DNA of 64,000 bases, from positions 105,223 through 169,222 of the forward strand of contig NZ_JAGXBY010000006.1 of the NCBI RefSeq assembly GCF_018310345.1, in the 5' to 3' direction. The stretch comes from Ornithinibacillus massiliensis (GTDB taxonomy: Bacteria > Bacillota > Bacilli > Bacillales > Amphibacillaceae). The notes below the pieces were generated by a model. It was given only the letters and a program-made list of their open reading frames with translations, was not told where the DNA came from and did no database searches. The position numbers were made by a program, and so were the translations under genes. This document shows positions 55,137 to 63,936 of this stretch, in pieces (positions within the stretch are counted from its first letter, which is position 1; each line of letters opens with the position of its first letter).

Positions 55137-55769
55137 ATGAGTGAAGTAACAATTATTAAAGAGAAAGATCTAGTTCGAGACATTATTGTGGAAAAACTGG
55201 AAGAAAGTCTTCCTGAGCATGACTGGAAGGCTATAGGATCTGCGGAATTTAAATCAAAAATGACTTCAATTAAAAGTGATTTAGTCATTATTGATTTAAA
55301 TACGACTATCGATATTAATGAGGTAATTGATAGGTTTCTAGAAAAGAAAATCCGAATAGCAATTTGGACATCTGATTTAGACAATGACTTGTTACGGGAG
55401 CTTTTCCGTTATGGGTTACATGGATATTTCTATAATGGTATGGAATTAAGTGAATTAATTTTTGCTACTAAATCGATGTTAAATGATCAACAATATATTC
55501 ATCCGAAACTATCAGCAATTCTACTTGATGATTATGTAAAACTAACTAGAAAAGACCCGATTAGACCAGCTGGCATTCTTACCGAACAAGAATGGAAGGT
55601 TTTAGAGGAGCTTGGAAAAGGTCTAAACAACTGTAGCATTGCCAAAGAGCTATTTATTTCAACTAGAACAGTGAATAATCATGTAAGCTCTATCTTGAAG
55701 AAGCTACATGTATCCGATCGTACCAATGCCGTTATCAAGGCCATTAAAAATAATTGGATAACATTATAA
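55137..55769 (+). CDS. LuxR/GerE-type response regulator under riboswitch control
   Basis: About 210 residues. The N-terminal ~120 look like a receiver domain with a candidate phospho-Asp in LVIIDLN (about residue 54), but the N-terminal acidic pair is not clear (IIKEKDLV), so it may not be phosphorylated conventionally. The C-terminal GerE helix-turn-helix (about 148-205) has LTEQEWKVLEELGKG and ISTRTVNNHVSSILKKLHV. The frame opens at 55083, but GGGAGAAG precedes ATG 55137. With a c-di-GMP riboswitch before it, it would relay c-di-GMP level to a regulon. No kinase gene is adjacent. Confidence 0.82.
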   Translation: MSEVTIIKEKDLVRDIIVEKLEESLPEHDWKAIGSAEFKSKMTSIKSDLVIIDLNTTIDINEVIDRFLEKKIRIAIWTSDLDNDLLRELFRYGLHGYFYNGMELSELIFATKSMLNDQQYIHPKLSAILLDDYVKLTRKDPIRPAGILTEQEWKVLEELGKGLNNCSIAKELFISTRTVNNHVSSILKKLHVSDRTNAVIKAIKNNWITL

Positions 55770-55781
55770 TACGTAAGTAGG

Positions 55782-55823
55782 GGCAGGTTCTCTGAGTAGT
55801 AATTTCAGAGAACCTGCCTTTTA
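55782..55823 (+). terminator. Terminator after the LuxR-type regulator
   Basis: GGCAGGTTCTCTGA (55782-55795) pairs perfectly with TCAGAGAACCTGCC (55805-55818), followed by TTTTAT. Confidence 0.92.
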
Positions 55824-55890
55824 TATTTGGATGAGGGGTAGGTCTCTTGTCATTTTTAGTAGACTGTTCCTTTAACAGAATATAGACCGG

Positions 55891-55920
55891 AACACTGCAT
55901 TAAATAGTGCGGTGTTTTTT
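55891..55920 (+). terminator. Orphan terminator-like hairpin
   Basis: AACACTGCA pairs with TGCGGTGTT (one G-T) across 8 bases, followed by TTTT. No gene lies between the previous terminator and this one, so it may end a short RNA from 55824-55890 or insulate the ECF gene. Confidence 0.55.
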
Positions 55921-55934
55921 ATGAAAAAATTAAT

Positions 55935-55963
55935 TGGAACGGTTTTATATAAAGTGATGTCTA
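55935..55963 (+). promoter_or_regulatory. Candidate ECF-sigma autoregulatory promoter
   Basis: TGGAAC (55935-55940), 17-base spacer, TGTCTA (55958-55963). This resembles the AAC-type -35 and CGTC-type -10 boxes of Bacillus ECF sigma factors, and it sits directly upstream of an ECF sigma gene, the usual place for autoregulation. Confidence 0.55.
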
Positions 55964-56029
55964 ATAAATAGCAGTAATTTAAAAATAGTTCTTCATTGTA
56001 TAGTAAAATAATGGAAGGGAGGAGACAAT

Positions 56030-56563
56030 ATGTCTATGTTTAAATCAGAAAAACAAAAGAATCGTGAGCAGTTATTTGAAACATTAATTAAACAAGAGCA
56101 GAAAAAGTTATATCGAGTAGCATACTCGTATGTAAAGAATGAACAGACTGCTTTAGATATTGTTCAAGATACCGTTATTAAGGCCTATAAGTCCTTCGAT
56201 AGATTAAAGAATATCGACTTCTTTTCTACCTGGATTACGAGAATACTGATTAATACTGCATTAGATCATATCAAAAAATCGAAGGATATTATCCCATTAG
56301 ATGTTGGATGGCTTAATACACAAATTGTCGAGGAAAATCTCACCGTACTGGTGATGGATATCGAAGAGGTGTTTGGAAAACTAAAAGCAAATCAAAAGAC
56401 CTTATTATTACTTCGATTCTATTATGGCTATTCCATACCAGAGATTGCGGATATTTTGGAGAAGCCAGAGGGGACCGTGAAATCCCAACTACATAGAACA
56501 TTACAAATTGTGAAGAAAAAATTAGCACATGGAGGAGATGTATATGGAGAAGCTGCGAGGTGA
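56030..56563 (+). CDS. ECF-subfamily RNA polymerase sigma factor
   Basis: A 177-residue sigma-70 group 4 protein. Region 2 (about 25-90) includes KLYRVAYSYVKNEQTALDIVQDTVIKAYKSF and FSTWITRILINTALD. Region 4 (about 110-165) includes LRFYYGYSIPEIADILEKPEGTVKSQLHR. The type resembles SigV/YlaC-like factors. GGAGGAG precedes the ATG. Its stop overlaps the start of the next gene, the classic sigma/anti-sigma arrangement. The inducing stress is unknown. Confidence 0.92.
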   Translation: MSMFKSEKQKNREQLFETLIKQEQKKLYRVAYSYVKNEQTALDIVQDTVIKAYKSFDRLKNIDFFSTWITRILINTALDHIKKSKDIIPLDVGWLNTQIVEENLTVLVMDIEEVFGKLKANQKTLLLLRFYYGYSIPEIADILEKPEGTVKSQLHRTLQIVKKKLAHGGDVYGEAAR

Positions 56564-57872
56564 GATTAGTAGAATGGTAGATGGAACACCTATCCCAGAA
56601 CAAAAGCTTCAAGAAACAGTGCAAGATGCCCTTATCAAGGCACGTAATAAAGAGAAGAAACCATTCTATTTTCCTAAGCAACGAGTCATAGCCACTATTG
56701 CGTCTATCTTTGTATTAGCTTTTGGTTTATTGTTGTTAAGTAATGATCTAGAACTAGCAAGTGGTGAAAATCCAAATACGACATCTATTATGTATCAGCA
56801 AAGTGACGATGGATTAAAAAGAATGGTTACAGAGGGTCGTTCCCAAAGAATAGATCAGGAAGTAGTGGATCAAGGGATTAAGGTAAGGCTAGAAGAAGGG
56901 TATATGGATAATCACCAATTAGCAATTTCTTATGAGGTTCATCCGGAGAAAGAGAATGAAATCCTATTTAATGAATGGTTCATTGATTTTGAATTACTTG
57001 TGGATGGTAAATCACACCCTAGTTTATTTCAGATTTCACAACGCGATGTACTCGATACTGGTGGAGTGATTCATTTTAATCAGGTTAAGGATATTGAGCC
57101 TAATGCAGAAATAAGTTTACACATCAACAAGGTTAATGATGTAGAAGGAGATTGGTTCTTCCAATTTCATCTAGATAAAGAAATGGAGTTTTTAGTATCC
57201 TCGGATTTTGAAGCTAAACAAGATGCATTAGGAAATTCGATGATGATTGGGAATGTAGAATTGTCTCCTTCTACATTAAAGCTAATAGCCTATACAAAAC
57301 TCAAAGTAGAAGAACCGGAATCAGGATATACAGATTTTAATTATCGTGTAATTGGAATGGGCAAAGAGGGTCATATGTATCTACTAGATAATTATAGTTC
57401 CGGCGGCAACACTCCTAAAGTAGGCAAAGTAAATAGGTTTAATGACGTCCTGGAAATTCCAAGAGGGGTCAATGTATACTCTTATCAAATCATTCCTTAT
57501 ATTACTACATTTCAAGGTGAAGAGTTCATACATGAACATTATATAAGTTTCAAAAGAAATGAGCACCATGTTCCTTTTGCAGAGGGTGAGATTGTAGGCA
57601 GTCATTCAGAATTTAAAGTTGAGAGCATTAAACATAAAGAAGATGCAACTATTATAACGTATACAACGGATCAAACTATTCCGGTCTTTCCTTATATTGT
57701 GAATAAGGAAAAGGATGAATATATAAATGCTGTTTCTTTTCAATATGATGGGGATAATAAAGTAATCGTAACATATCCAAAGGTTGATATAGATAAGGAT
57801 ACACATTTTATGTTAGATGATGCTACCTACCAGGTGTTTCCTGAGTTAGAAACAAGAATAGATTTAAAGTAA
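56544..57872 (+). CDS. Membrane-anchored anti-sigma factor, DUF4179 family
   Basis: About 442 residues. A cytoplasmic N-terminal ~45 residues (probable sigma-binding region) is followed by one membrane helix (about 48-66) and a large extracytoplasmic part of about 370 residues. The latter has the DUF4179-type pattern (GIKVRLEEGYMDNHQLAISYEV near 113). The start at 56544 rather than 56529 is set by GGAGGAG; it overlaps the sigma gene by 20 bases. Such proteins hold the ECF factor inactive until an envelope signal. A zinc-binding H-x3-C-x2-C motif is not visible. Confidence 0.8.
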   Translation: MEKLRGEISRMVDGTPIPEQKLQETVQDALIKARNKEKKPFYFPKQRVIATIASIFVLAFGLLLLSNDLELASGENPNTTSIMYQQSDDGLKRMVTEGRSQRIDQEVVDQGIKVRLEEGYMDNHQLAISYEVHPEKENEILFNEWFIDFELLVDGKSHPSLFQISQRDVLDTGGVIHFNQVKDIEPNAEISLHINKVNDVEGDWFFQFHLDKEMEFLVSSDFEAKQDALGNSMMIGNVELSPSTLKLIAYTKLKVEEPESGYTDFNYRVIGMGKEGHMYLLDNYSSGGNTPKVGKVNRFNDVLEIPRGVNVYSYQIIPYITTFQGEEFIHEHYISFKRNEHHVPFAEGEIVGSHSEFKVESIKHKEDATIITYTTDQTIPVFPYIVNKEKDEYINAVSFQYDGDNKVIVTYPKVDIDKDTHFMLDDATYQVFPELETRIDLK

Positions 57873-57908
57873 AAAGAAGTGGATGCTAGTTCATCCACTT
57901 CTTTTTAC
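57869..57908. terminator. Terminator of the sigma/anti-sigma operon
   Basis: A perfect 17-bp stem (57869-57885 with 57892-57908), A-rich then T-rich, overlapping the stop codon. The 57909-58186 interval beyond it holds no ORF or structure that I can support. Confidence 0.9.
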
Positions 57909-58186
57909 GACATATTCCCTGTATTTCCGAGGAAATATTTACATGGCATTAGAATTAAGGTGGATAGATGAGTATAACACAAAGCAGATGATCGAATGAA
58001 GGGTATGGTGTAGTGGCTATTCTCATTAAATCCCATCCCAAACAATTACAAAAAATTCCATACTAAAACCCTATGAATAATAACGTATTCTTCACAAAAA
58101 GCTAAATTGGCAAGTCTCCTCCTTTTTCTTCTTTTAATGGATTATGCTATAGTAGTGACAGTAATATATTGGAAGGGGCATGAGAA

Positions 58187-59386
58187 TTGGAATTGCATCA
58201 TCAAGAGGCTAACAACAATCAGTTATACAAATTTTTAGTAGTAGCAGGAATCATCATCGTTGCTTTTAATCTCCGGCCTGCTATCACATCTGTTGGACCA
58301 CTTATGAGTACCATTCGAGATGATGTAGGATTATCGAATTGGAGTGTAGGGTTATTAACAAGCTTACCATTAATCGCTTTTGCCTTTATGTCACCAATTG
58401 CTGCAAGGCTAGGTAATCGATTTACCAATGAGAAAGTCATTTTATGGGGGCTTATTTTTTTATTAGCTGGAATAGCGGTCCGTTCCGTGTCATTAATAGG
58501 CTTGATATTTCTAGGAACATTGCTAGTTGGGGTTGGTATATCGGTTTGTAATGTTCTATTACCAGGAGTCGTTAAGGATAAATTTCCATTAAAGGTAGGT
58601 TTAATGACTAGTGTCTATTCAACTGCAATGGGGATATTTGCTGCAACGGCATCTGGAGTAAGTGTTCCGTTAGCAAATGGTATCGGATTAGGATGGAAAG
58701 TTGCTCTTAGTGTGTGGGCTACCCCTGCAGTGCTAGGGATTATTATTTGGATTTATTTATCTAATAAAAGCCGTCATGCTACGCCCGAAACCGAGTTTAT
58801 AACGGGTACAGATACGAATGTTTGGAAGTCTGCTTTAGCTTGGCAAATTGCAGCATATATGGGATTACAGTCATTTTTATTTTATGTGACAATCTCGTGG
58901 TTACCAGAAATTCTACATTCTCATGGCATGAGTATGGAGACGGCTGGATGGTTACTATCCTATACACAATTTGTCGGTCTTCCGGCTAGTTTCTTAGTAC
59001 CAGTGCTGGCAGCTAAATTTGCTTCACAGCGATTAATTGTATTGGTTATGGGAATCTGTTCTATGGTAGGTTTTACAGGATTGTTATTAGGTACCAATAA
59101 TATCCTAATAATAATTAGTATTACATTAATTGGACTTGCATTGAGTGGTACGTTTGCCTTGGCATTAGCCTTCTTAGGAATGAGAGCAAGGGATGCAAAG
59201 CAAGCAGCCTCTTTATCTGGAATGGCACAAGCATTAGGGTATATTCTAGCTGCTATTGGTCCAATCTTCATTGGATATTTATTCGACCTTACCCATGCTT
59301 GGACAATACCAATCATTTCATTAATGATAGTCGCATTATTAGTTACTGTTTTTGGGTTTGGAGCAGGTAGAGATAAATACGTTTAA
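58187..59386 (+). CDS. MFS transporter, CynX/NimT type
   Basis: A 399-residue major facilitator protein with 12 predicted helices. The early sequence NLRPAITSVGPLMSTIRDDVGLSNWSVG is characteristic of the CynX/NimT (cyanate/nitroimidazole) subfamily. The start is TTG 58187 behind GGAAGGGG. The substrate of most members is unknown. It is followed 21 bases later by pcp, so the two may form an operon and the transporter might handle an amino-acid-like compound; this is speculative. Confidence 0.85.
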   Translation: MELHHQEANNNQLYKFLVVAGIIIVAFNLRPAITSVGPLMSTIRDDVGLSNWSVGLLTSLPLIAFAFMSPIAARLGNRFTNEKVILWGLIFLLAGIAVRSVSLIGLIFLGTLLVGVGISVCNVLLPGVVKDKFPLKVGLMTSVYSTAMGIFAATASGVSVPLANGIGLGWKVALSVWATPAVLGIIIWIYLSNKSRHATPETEFITGTDTNVWKSALAWQIAAYMGLQSFLFYVTISWLPEILHSHGMSMETAGWLLSYTQFVGLPASFLVPVLAAKFASQRLIVLVMGICSMVGFTGLLLGTNNILIIISITLIGLALSGTFALALAFLGMRARDAKQAASLSGMAQALGYILAAIGPIFIGYLFDLTHAWTIPIISLMIVALLVTVFGFGAGRDKYV

Positions 59387-59407
59387 TAAAACAGGAGAGG
59401 TGTTCAC

Positions 59408-60007
59408 ATGAAAAAATTATTACTAACTGGATTTGAGGCATTCTTAGAATTTCCTATTAATCCAACTACGGAAATTGCAAACCAGTTAAATGGGGAACTA
59501 ATTGGGGATTATGAAATTATTGGTGAGGTGCTATCGGTTGATTTTCATAAATCTGGTAACCAGTTATTAGAATTAATTGAGAAGCATCAACCGAATGCAG
59601 TTGTATCCTTAGGGCTTGCAGCTGGTAGAAATTGTATTACTCCAGAAAGAATTGCGATTAACTGTAATGATGGTCCAGTCGATAATAATGGACATAAGCC
59701 AAATGGAGAAAAAATCTTTGTGGATGGTCCAGATGGGTACTTTTCTAAACTTCCCATCTATCAAATGGTTGCCAAGCTAGAAGAAGCAGGCTATCCAGCC
59801 AAAATTTCTAATACAGCAGGTGCCTACCTTTGTAATAATGTCATGTATCATGGACTTCATTATTTAAAGCAAAAAGGATTAGAGCAGCCATCAGGGTTTA
59901 TCCACATCCCAGCATCACACAACTTAGCCGTAAAGAAGAACATGCCAAGCTGGTCACAACAAGACTTAACAGAGGCGGTTAAAGTAGCAATAAGTTGTAT
60001 CCAATAA
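59408..60007 (+). CDS. pcp: Pyrrolidone-carboxylate peptidase
   Basis: A 199-residue peptidase C15 that removes N-terminal pyroglutamate from peptides. The catalytic triad is visible: Glu in TPERIAINCND (near residue 78), Cys in NTAGAYLCNNVMYHG (near 144), His in IHIPASHN (near 167). The start region LLLTGFEAFLEFPINPT corresponds to GF-x-PFGG-x-x-x-NP in the family, with the GG changed. AGGAGAGG precedes the ATG. Confidence 0.93.
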   Translation: MKKLLLTGFEAFLEFPINPTTEIANQLNGELIGDYEIIGEVLSVDFHKSGNQLLELIEKHQPNAVVSLGLAAGRNCITPERIAINCNDGPVDNNGHKPNGEKIFVDGPDGYFSKLPIYQMVAKLEEAGYPAKISNTAGAYLCNNVMYHGLHYLKQKGLEQPSGFIHIPASHNLAVKKNMPSWSQQDLTEAVKVAISCIQ

Positions 60008-60104
60008 ACATTGTCAATAAAATTATGAACAGTCAGGCAAGGTTTGACATGATGGTTTAAGCATGATCAAAGGTTAAGGAATCAGATTATAAGCGATACA
60101 TAAG

Positions 60105-60200
60105 TAGCTAGAATATACCGGCCCACTGTATATGAAAAAGAAAGATATGCCTAATAGGGGACTTAGAAAACGTTAGACAAAGCTTGATATATTCTAGCTA
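60105..60200. repeat. Long-range inverted repeat between pcp and the MFS gene
   Basis: TAGCTAGAATATA (60105-60117) and TATATTCTAGCTA (60188-60200) are perfectly complementary over 13 bases with 70 bases between. No T-tract follows. The rest of 60008-60316 has no ORF. Could be a small structured RNA or a decayed element. Confidence 0.4.
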
Positions 60201-60316
60201 TGGATTTATTACCAAAAAAGTCCTAGACAAGAAAATTATTTACATTATCTTCATTGCTTTCATCAACTAAATATATTAAAATTACGTAGTTGACGAGAAA
60301 AATAGATTGCGAGTTG

Positions 60317-61510
60317 ATGAGTATGCCAAAATACATTTGGCTTTTAGCAATAGCTACAACCATTAGTGTAACTGGTGGTTCTTTTTTATGGCCACTTAAT
60401 ACTATATACATGCATAATGAATTAGGAAGAAGCTTAGCATTTGCGGGCTTTATTTTAATGTTTAATCAGGGAGCTAACATTGTCGGTAACCTAGTTGGAG
60501 GAGTATTATTTGATAGATTTAGTGCTTATAAAACGATTCTACTAGGGACGTTATTATCAGCGAGCTCATCGATCTTCTTAGCGTTTAATCATGATATTAT
60601 ATCGTATTCTATCTGTCTTCTTTTAATTGGACTTGGATCAGGAATTACATGGCCAGTCATGTTTGCCATGGCAGGATCTGTATGGCCAGAAGGTGGAAGA
60701 CGTGCATTTAATGCGATTTATGTTGCCCAAAATCTTGGGGTCGCACTTGGAGCGACAATTGGTGGGTATGTAGCAAGTATTTCATTTGATTATATTTTCA
60801 TTGCGAATGCAGCCCTATTTATCGTATTTACTTTTATTGTTTTCTTTGCATTTAAAGGAATGGATGAAGAAAGAAATCGACATATGCATACTAATGTAAT
60901 CGAGCAAAGTGGAAAGATTAAAGATAAATCCACTTTTACTGCATTAATTATTTTAAGTGTTGGGTTCTTTGTTACCTGGTTCGCTTATAGCCAGTGGCAG
61001 TCTACCATTGCATCATACACACAGGATATCGGTATTCCATTAGAACAATACAGTTCGCTTTGGGCCATTAATGGTTTCCTAATCGTGTTAGGTCAGCCTT
61101 TATTAAAGCTATTTACCGATAGAATTACTTCACCTAGAAAACATATTTATGTTGGGGCTGTTATCTTTTTAGGATCATATCTTATCGCGATGTATGCTGA
61201 AGCATTTACTATGTTTGCTGTAGCTATGGTAATATTGACTATAGCGGAGATGCTAATTTGGCCTGCCATTCCAACCTTGGCAAATGAACTAGCACCACAA
61301 GGTCGTGCTGGATTTTATCAAGGATTTATCAACAGTGTTGCGGCTGCAGGTAGAATGCTTGGACCATTCTTAGGTGGTTTAGTTGTTGATTACTTTAATA
61401 TTCAGGTGCTGTTTTATGGATTAATTGTGATGTTATTAATTCCATTCTTCACTACAAAACTATACGATCGAGGAATCAAGCCCGAGCAAGCATTAAAAAA
61501 AGAAGCATAA
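60317..61510 (+). CDS. MFS transporter (multidrug/efflux type)
   Basis: About 397 residues, 12 helices. Residues 1-30 read MSMPKYIWLLAIATTISVTGGSF; the A-type motif region is GGVLFDRFSAYKTILLG near residue 60. The start is uncertain: the open frame begins at TTG 60290, ATG 60317 and ATG 60323 are options, and none has a strong ribosome site. Substrate unknown. The HAD phosphatase gene follows 12 bases later. Confidence 0.82.
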   Translation: MSMPKYIWLLAIATTISVTGGSFLWPLNTIYMHNELGRSLAFAGFILMFNQGANIVGNLVGGVLFDRFSAYKTILLGTLLSASSSIFLAFNHDIISYSICLLLIGLGSGITWPVMFAMAGSVWPEGGRRAFNAIYVAQNLGVALGATIGGYVASISFDYIFIANAALFIVFTFIVFFAFKGMDEERNRHMHTNVIEQSGKIKDKSTFTALIILSVGFFVTWFAYSQWQSTIASYTQDIGIPLEQYSSLWAINGFLIVLGQPLLKLFTDRITSPRKHIYVGAVIFLGSYLIAMYAEAFTMFAVAMVILTIAEMLIWPAIPTLANELAPQGRAGFYQGFINSVAAAGRMLGPFLGGLVVDYFNIQVLFYGLIVMLLIPFFTTKLYDRGIKPEQALKKEA

Positions 61511-61522
61511 AGGGGTTTTTAG

Positions 61523-62260
61523 ATGTCTGATATTAAGTTAATTGCATTAGATATGGATGGTACGTTATTGAATAAGGTTCATGAGGTTGATGTTCGTACG
61601 AAAGAGGCGATACAACAAGCACTTACAAAAGGTGTCCATGTTGTCTTAAGTACGGGACGATCACTTGGTACCTGCTATCCGTATGCAGAGGAACTAGGCC
61701 TGACATCGTATTTAGTCACTTGTAATGGTGGCGAGATTTGGACAATGAAAAAGGAATTACTGGAGCAACATTTATTAGAAACGGAAGTCGTAGAAAAAAT
61801 ATGGAATTTAGGTGAAGGACTAGGTCTCCATATGTGGATGACTTCTACAGAAGGATTTTTCATTGGAGAACGTCCAGATAATTTATACGACTATCAATGG
61901 TTGAAATTTGGTGTAGACTCAGAAAACCCGGATAAATTAGCTCAAGTAGTGAAAGAACTATCCTATTTTGCTGACCTTGAGATTACCAATTCATTACCAA
62001 CTAACATTGAAATTAATCCCAAAGGTGTTAGCAAAGCAAAAGCGCTACATCGTGTTTGTAACGAAATCGGGATTACGATAGATAACGTAATGGCATGTGG
62101 AGACAGCTTGAACGATATTAAAATGATTCAAGAAGCAGGTTTCGGTGTAGCAATGGGAAATGCACAAGAAGCAATTAAAAAAGTAGCAAATTACGTAACC
62201 GATACGAACGTAAATCATGGTGTAGCAAAAGCAATTGAAAAGTTTGTCCTAGAAGATTAA
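61523..62260 (+). CDS. HAD-superfamily phosphatase, Cof type
   Basis: A 245-residue HAD hydrolase. Motif I is ALDMDGTLL (nucleophile D10, acid D12), motif II STGRS (near 46), the lysine motif is in KGVSKAKAL, and motif III is GDSLNDIKMIQEAGFGVAMGNA (near 194). The alpha/beta cap between motifs II and III is the Cof-type C2 cap. These enzymes dephosphorylate sugar phosphates, FMN or PLP; the substrate here is unknown. AGGGG precedes the ATG. Confidence 0.9.
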   Translation: MSDIKLIALDMDGTLLNKVHEVDVRTKEAIQQALTKGVHVVLSTGRSLGTCYPYAEELGLTSYLVTCNGGEIWTMKKELLEQHLLETEVVEKIWNLGEGLGLHMWMTSTEGFFIGERPDNLYDYQWLKFGVDSENPDKLAQVVKELSYFADLEITNSLPTNIEINPKGVSKAKALHRVCNEIGITIDNVMACGDSLNDIKMIQEAGFGVAMGNAQEAIKKVANYVTDTNVNHGVAKAIEKFVLED

Positions 62261-62397
62261 GACATATAACGTAATTCCTTACGAATAGGTTAGTTATTCA
62301 ATTCTTGTTACTGGTGGGTAAGTAAATCCAAGGTCCCTTTCTTTGTGTTTCGAAAAGAGGTATAATAGAAATACAACGCCTGAAAGGGGATGCTGTA

Positions 62398-62580
62398 ATG
62401 TCTTTTTCAAGAGGACCAAAAGAGCCAGTCCCGGAAGTTGAAACAAATGTATGGGCATGTACTAGCGAGGATTGTAATGGCTGGATGAGAGAATCATTTA
62501 GCTTTGACAAAGAACCAGAATGTCCATTATGCCAATCAAACATGACAACAGAAGTACGTGTATTACCAGAAGTTAAATAG
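62398..62580 (+). CDS. YdjO-like small zinc-ribbon protein (cold-inducible family)
   Basis: A 60-residue protein. C-x4-C (WACTSEDCNGWMRESF) and C-x2-C (CPLCQSNM) form a likely zinc ribbon. It matches the layout of B. subtilis YdjO, described as cold-inducible. AAAGGGG precedes the ATG by 8 bases. It stands alone; GAACACTCTCGA...TCGGGAGTGTTTCCTT at about 62606-62638 can form a terminator-like stem after it. Biochemical function is unknown. Confidence 0.85.
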   Translation: MSFSRGPKEPVPEVETNVWACTSEDCNGWMRESFSFDKEPECPLCQSNMTTEVRVLPEVK

Positions 62581-62718
62581 AAATAAATAGCGTTAAAGAA
62601 CTTAAAGAACACTCTCGATTGATTCGGGAGTGTTTCCTTAGGTTATTTGTTTCATTCACCAAGACAACTGCCTATACATACATTAAAGTACAAAACAAAA
62701 GTCAAAGGATGTGTTATT

Positions 62719-63765
62719 TTGACAAGCAAAATTGGGTACTACGTCAGTGGAAACACAGCAGAAGGCTTTGTAAACTTTTTGTCAACCAACACTTCTGATT
62801 TTCATCATCATATCATACTAAAACACCCCTCCTATTCACTCAAAACAGCTATTATAAAGGAAATCATAAACCAATATGAGGAAGATCATCATATCGAGGT
62901 ACTTTATAGCTCAATAGGTAAAGAATTCTTAGAAGGAGTTATCATACGTGATAAGAAAGTAGCTATCGTGGATGAAAGAATAGCTAGTGCAGACTTACCT
63001 AGTTCCTTCGAATTAAACCTTGCCCTTTTTACAGGAATGGATGCTAGCCAAGATTTTGCATCGGAGCATGAAGCAATTGATACTTTCATTCAAAATGCCT
63101 ACCGAGATTTTGAAGCTGGACTGAAAATTCATGACGATTTAGAAGAAGTCTATATAAAAGAAATGGACTTTGCAAAGGCGAATCAACTTGCAACAGAATT
63201 TATTGCTTCTCTTTTAAAGGGTGTTTCAAAACAAGAAAAGGAATCCAAAGTATACCATCGCTTGTTTGGCACTAATACCAAAGATGGCGTAGTGAATGTT
63301 GTTCCAGAACTTTTACGTCCGTTATCTAAAAAGAATTATATTAAAGGCCGTGCTGGCACAGGTAAATCTACCTTTATGAAGAAAATCATGTCTGCTTGCT
63401 TAGCGCATGGTTTTGACGTGGAGCTTTATCACTGTAGCTTCGACCCTAATAGTATTGATATGGTGCTAGTTCGAGAGCTAGATTTTTGTATTTTTGATAG
63501 TACAGACCCACATGAGTTTTTTCCACATGGACCTGGAGAAGAGACAATAGATATGTATGAAAAAGCAGTAACGCCGGGGACAGATGAGAAATATACAAAG
63601 GTCATTCATGATTTAAATACGCGTTACAAAGCTTATATGAAAAAAGGTGTTGTCAACCTGCAAGAAGCCGGTGAATTATTAGGGAAGCTTGAACAACAAT
63701 ATGACCTAACCAATCTAGAAATGGAAAAGATAAAATCGTTTATTATTGGAAAAATTATTGAATAA
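62719..63765 (+). CDS. PRK06851-type duplicated P-loop NTPase with a decayed first Walker A
   Basis: About 348 residues built from two related P-loop halves. The second half has a full Walker A, GRAGTGKST (K216), and FDVELYHCSFDPNSIDMVLV. The first half has the matching HHIEVLYSSIGKEFLEGVII, but its Walker A reads KHPSYSLKT (35-43): Lys-Thr are kept and all glycines lost. TTG 62719 is preferred (AAAGGATG 7 bases upstream) over an upstream in-frame TTG 62647. Family function is unknown. Confidence 0.75.
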   Translation: MTSKIGYYVSGNTAEGFVNFLSTNTSDFHHHIILKHPSYSLKTAIIKEIINQYEEDHHIEVLYSSIGKEFLEGVIIRDKKVAIVDERIASADLPSSFELNLALFTGMDASQDFASEHEAIDTFIQNAYRDFEAGLKIHDDLEEVYIKEMDFAKANQLATEFIASLLKGVSKQEKESKVYHRLFGTNTKDGVVNVVPELLRPLSKKNYIKGRAGTGKSTFMKKIMSACLAHGFDVELYHCSFDPNSIDMVLVRELDFCIFDSTDPHEFFPHGPGEETIDMYEKAVTPGTDEKYTKVIHDLNTRYKAYMKKGVVNLQEAGELLGKLEQQYDLTNLEMEKIKSFIIGKIIE

Positions 63766-63771
63766 TGATTG

Positions 63772-63809
63772 GTCCTGTGAGTATACTGTCATTACTCGCA
63801 GGACTTTTA
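63772..63809 (+). terminator. Terminator after the NTPase gene
   Basis: GTCCTGTGAGTA (63772-63783) pairs with TACTCGCAGGAC (63793-63804), with one G-T pair, followed by TTTT. Confidence 0.85.
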
Positions 63810-63860
63810 GCTTATAAGAGGGAAATTAGAATCAAATTTAATTAATCCCATAATATCCTC

Positions 63861-63889
63861 TTGTTTTTTCTTGTAAAATCATGTAAAAT
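63861..63889 (+). promoter_or_regulatory. SigA promoter for the last, cut gene
   Basis: -35 TTGTTT (63861-63866), 17-base spacer, -10 TAAAAT (63884-63889), about 48 bases before the GTG start. Confidence 0.5.
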
Positions 63890-63936
63890 GAATTAACTGA
63901 AAATTATGATTTGAAAAATATTGGGAGGTGGGAATG

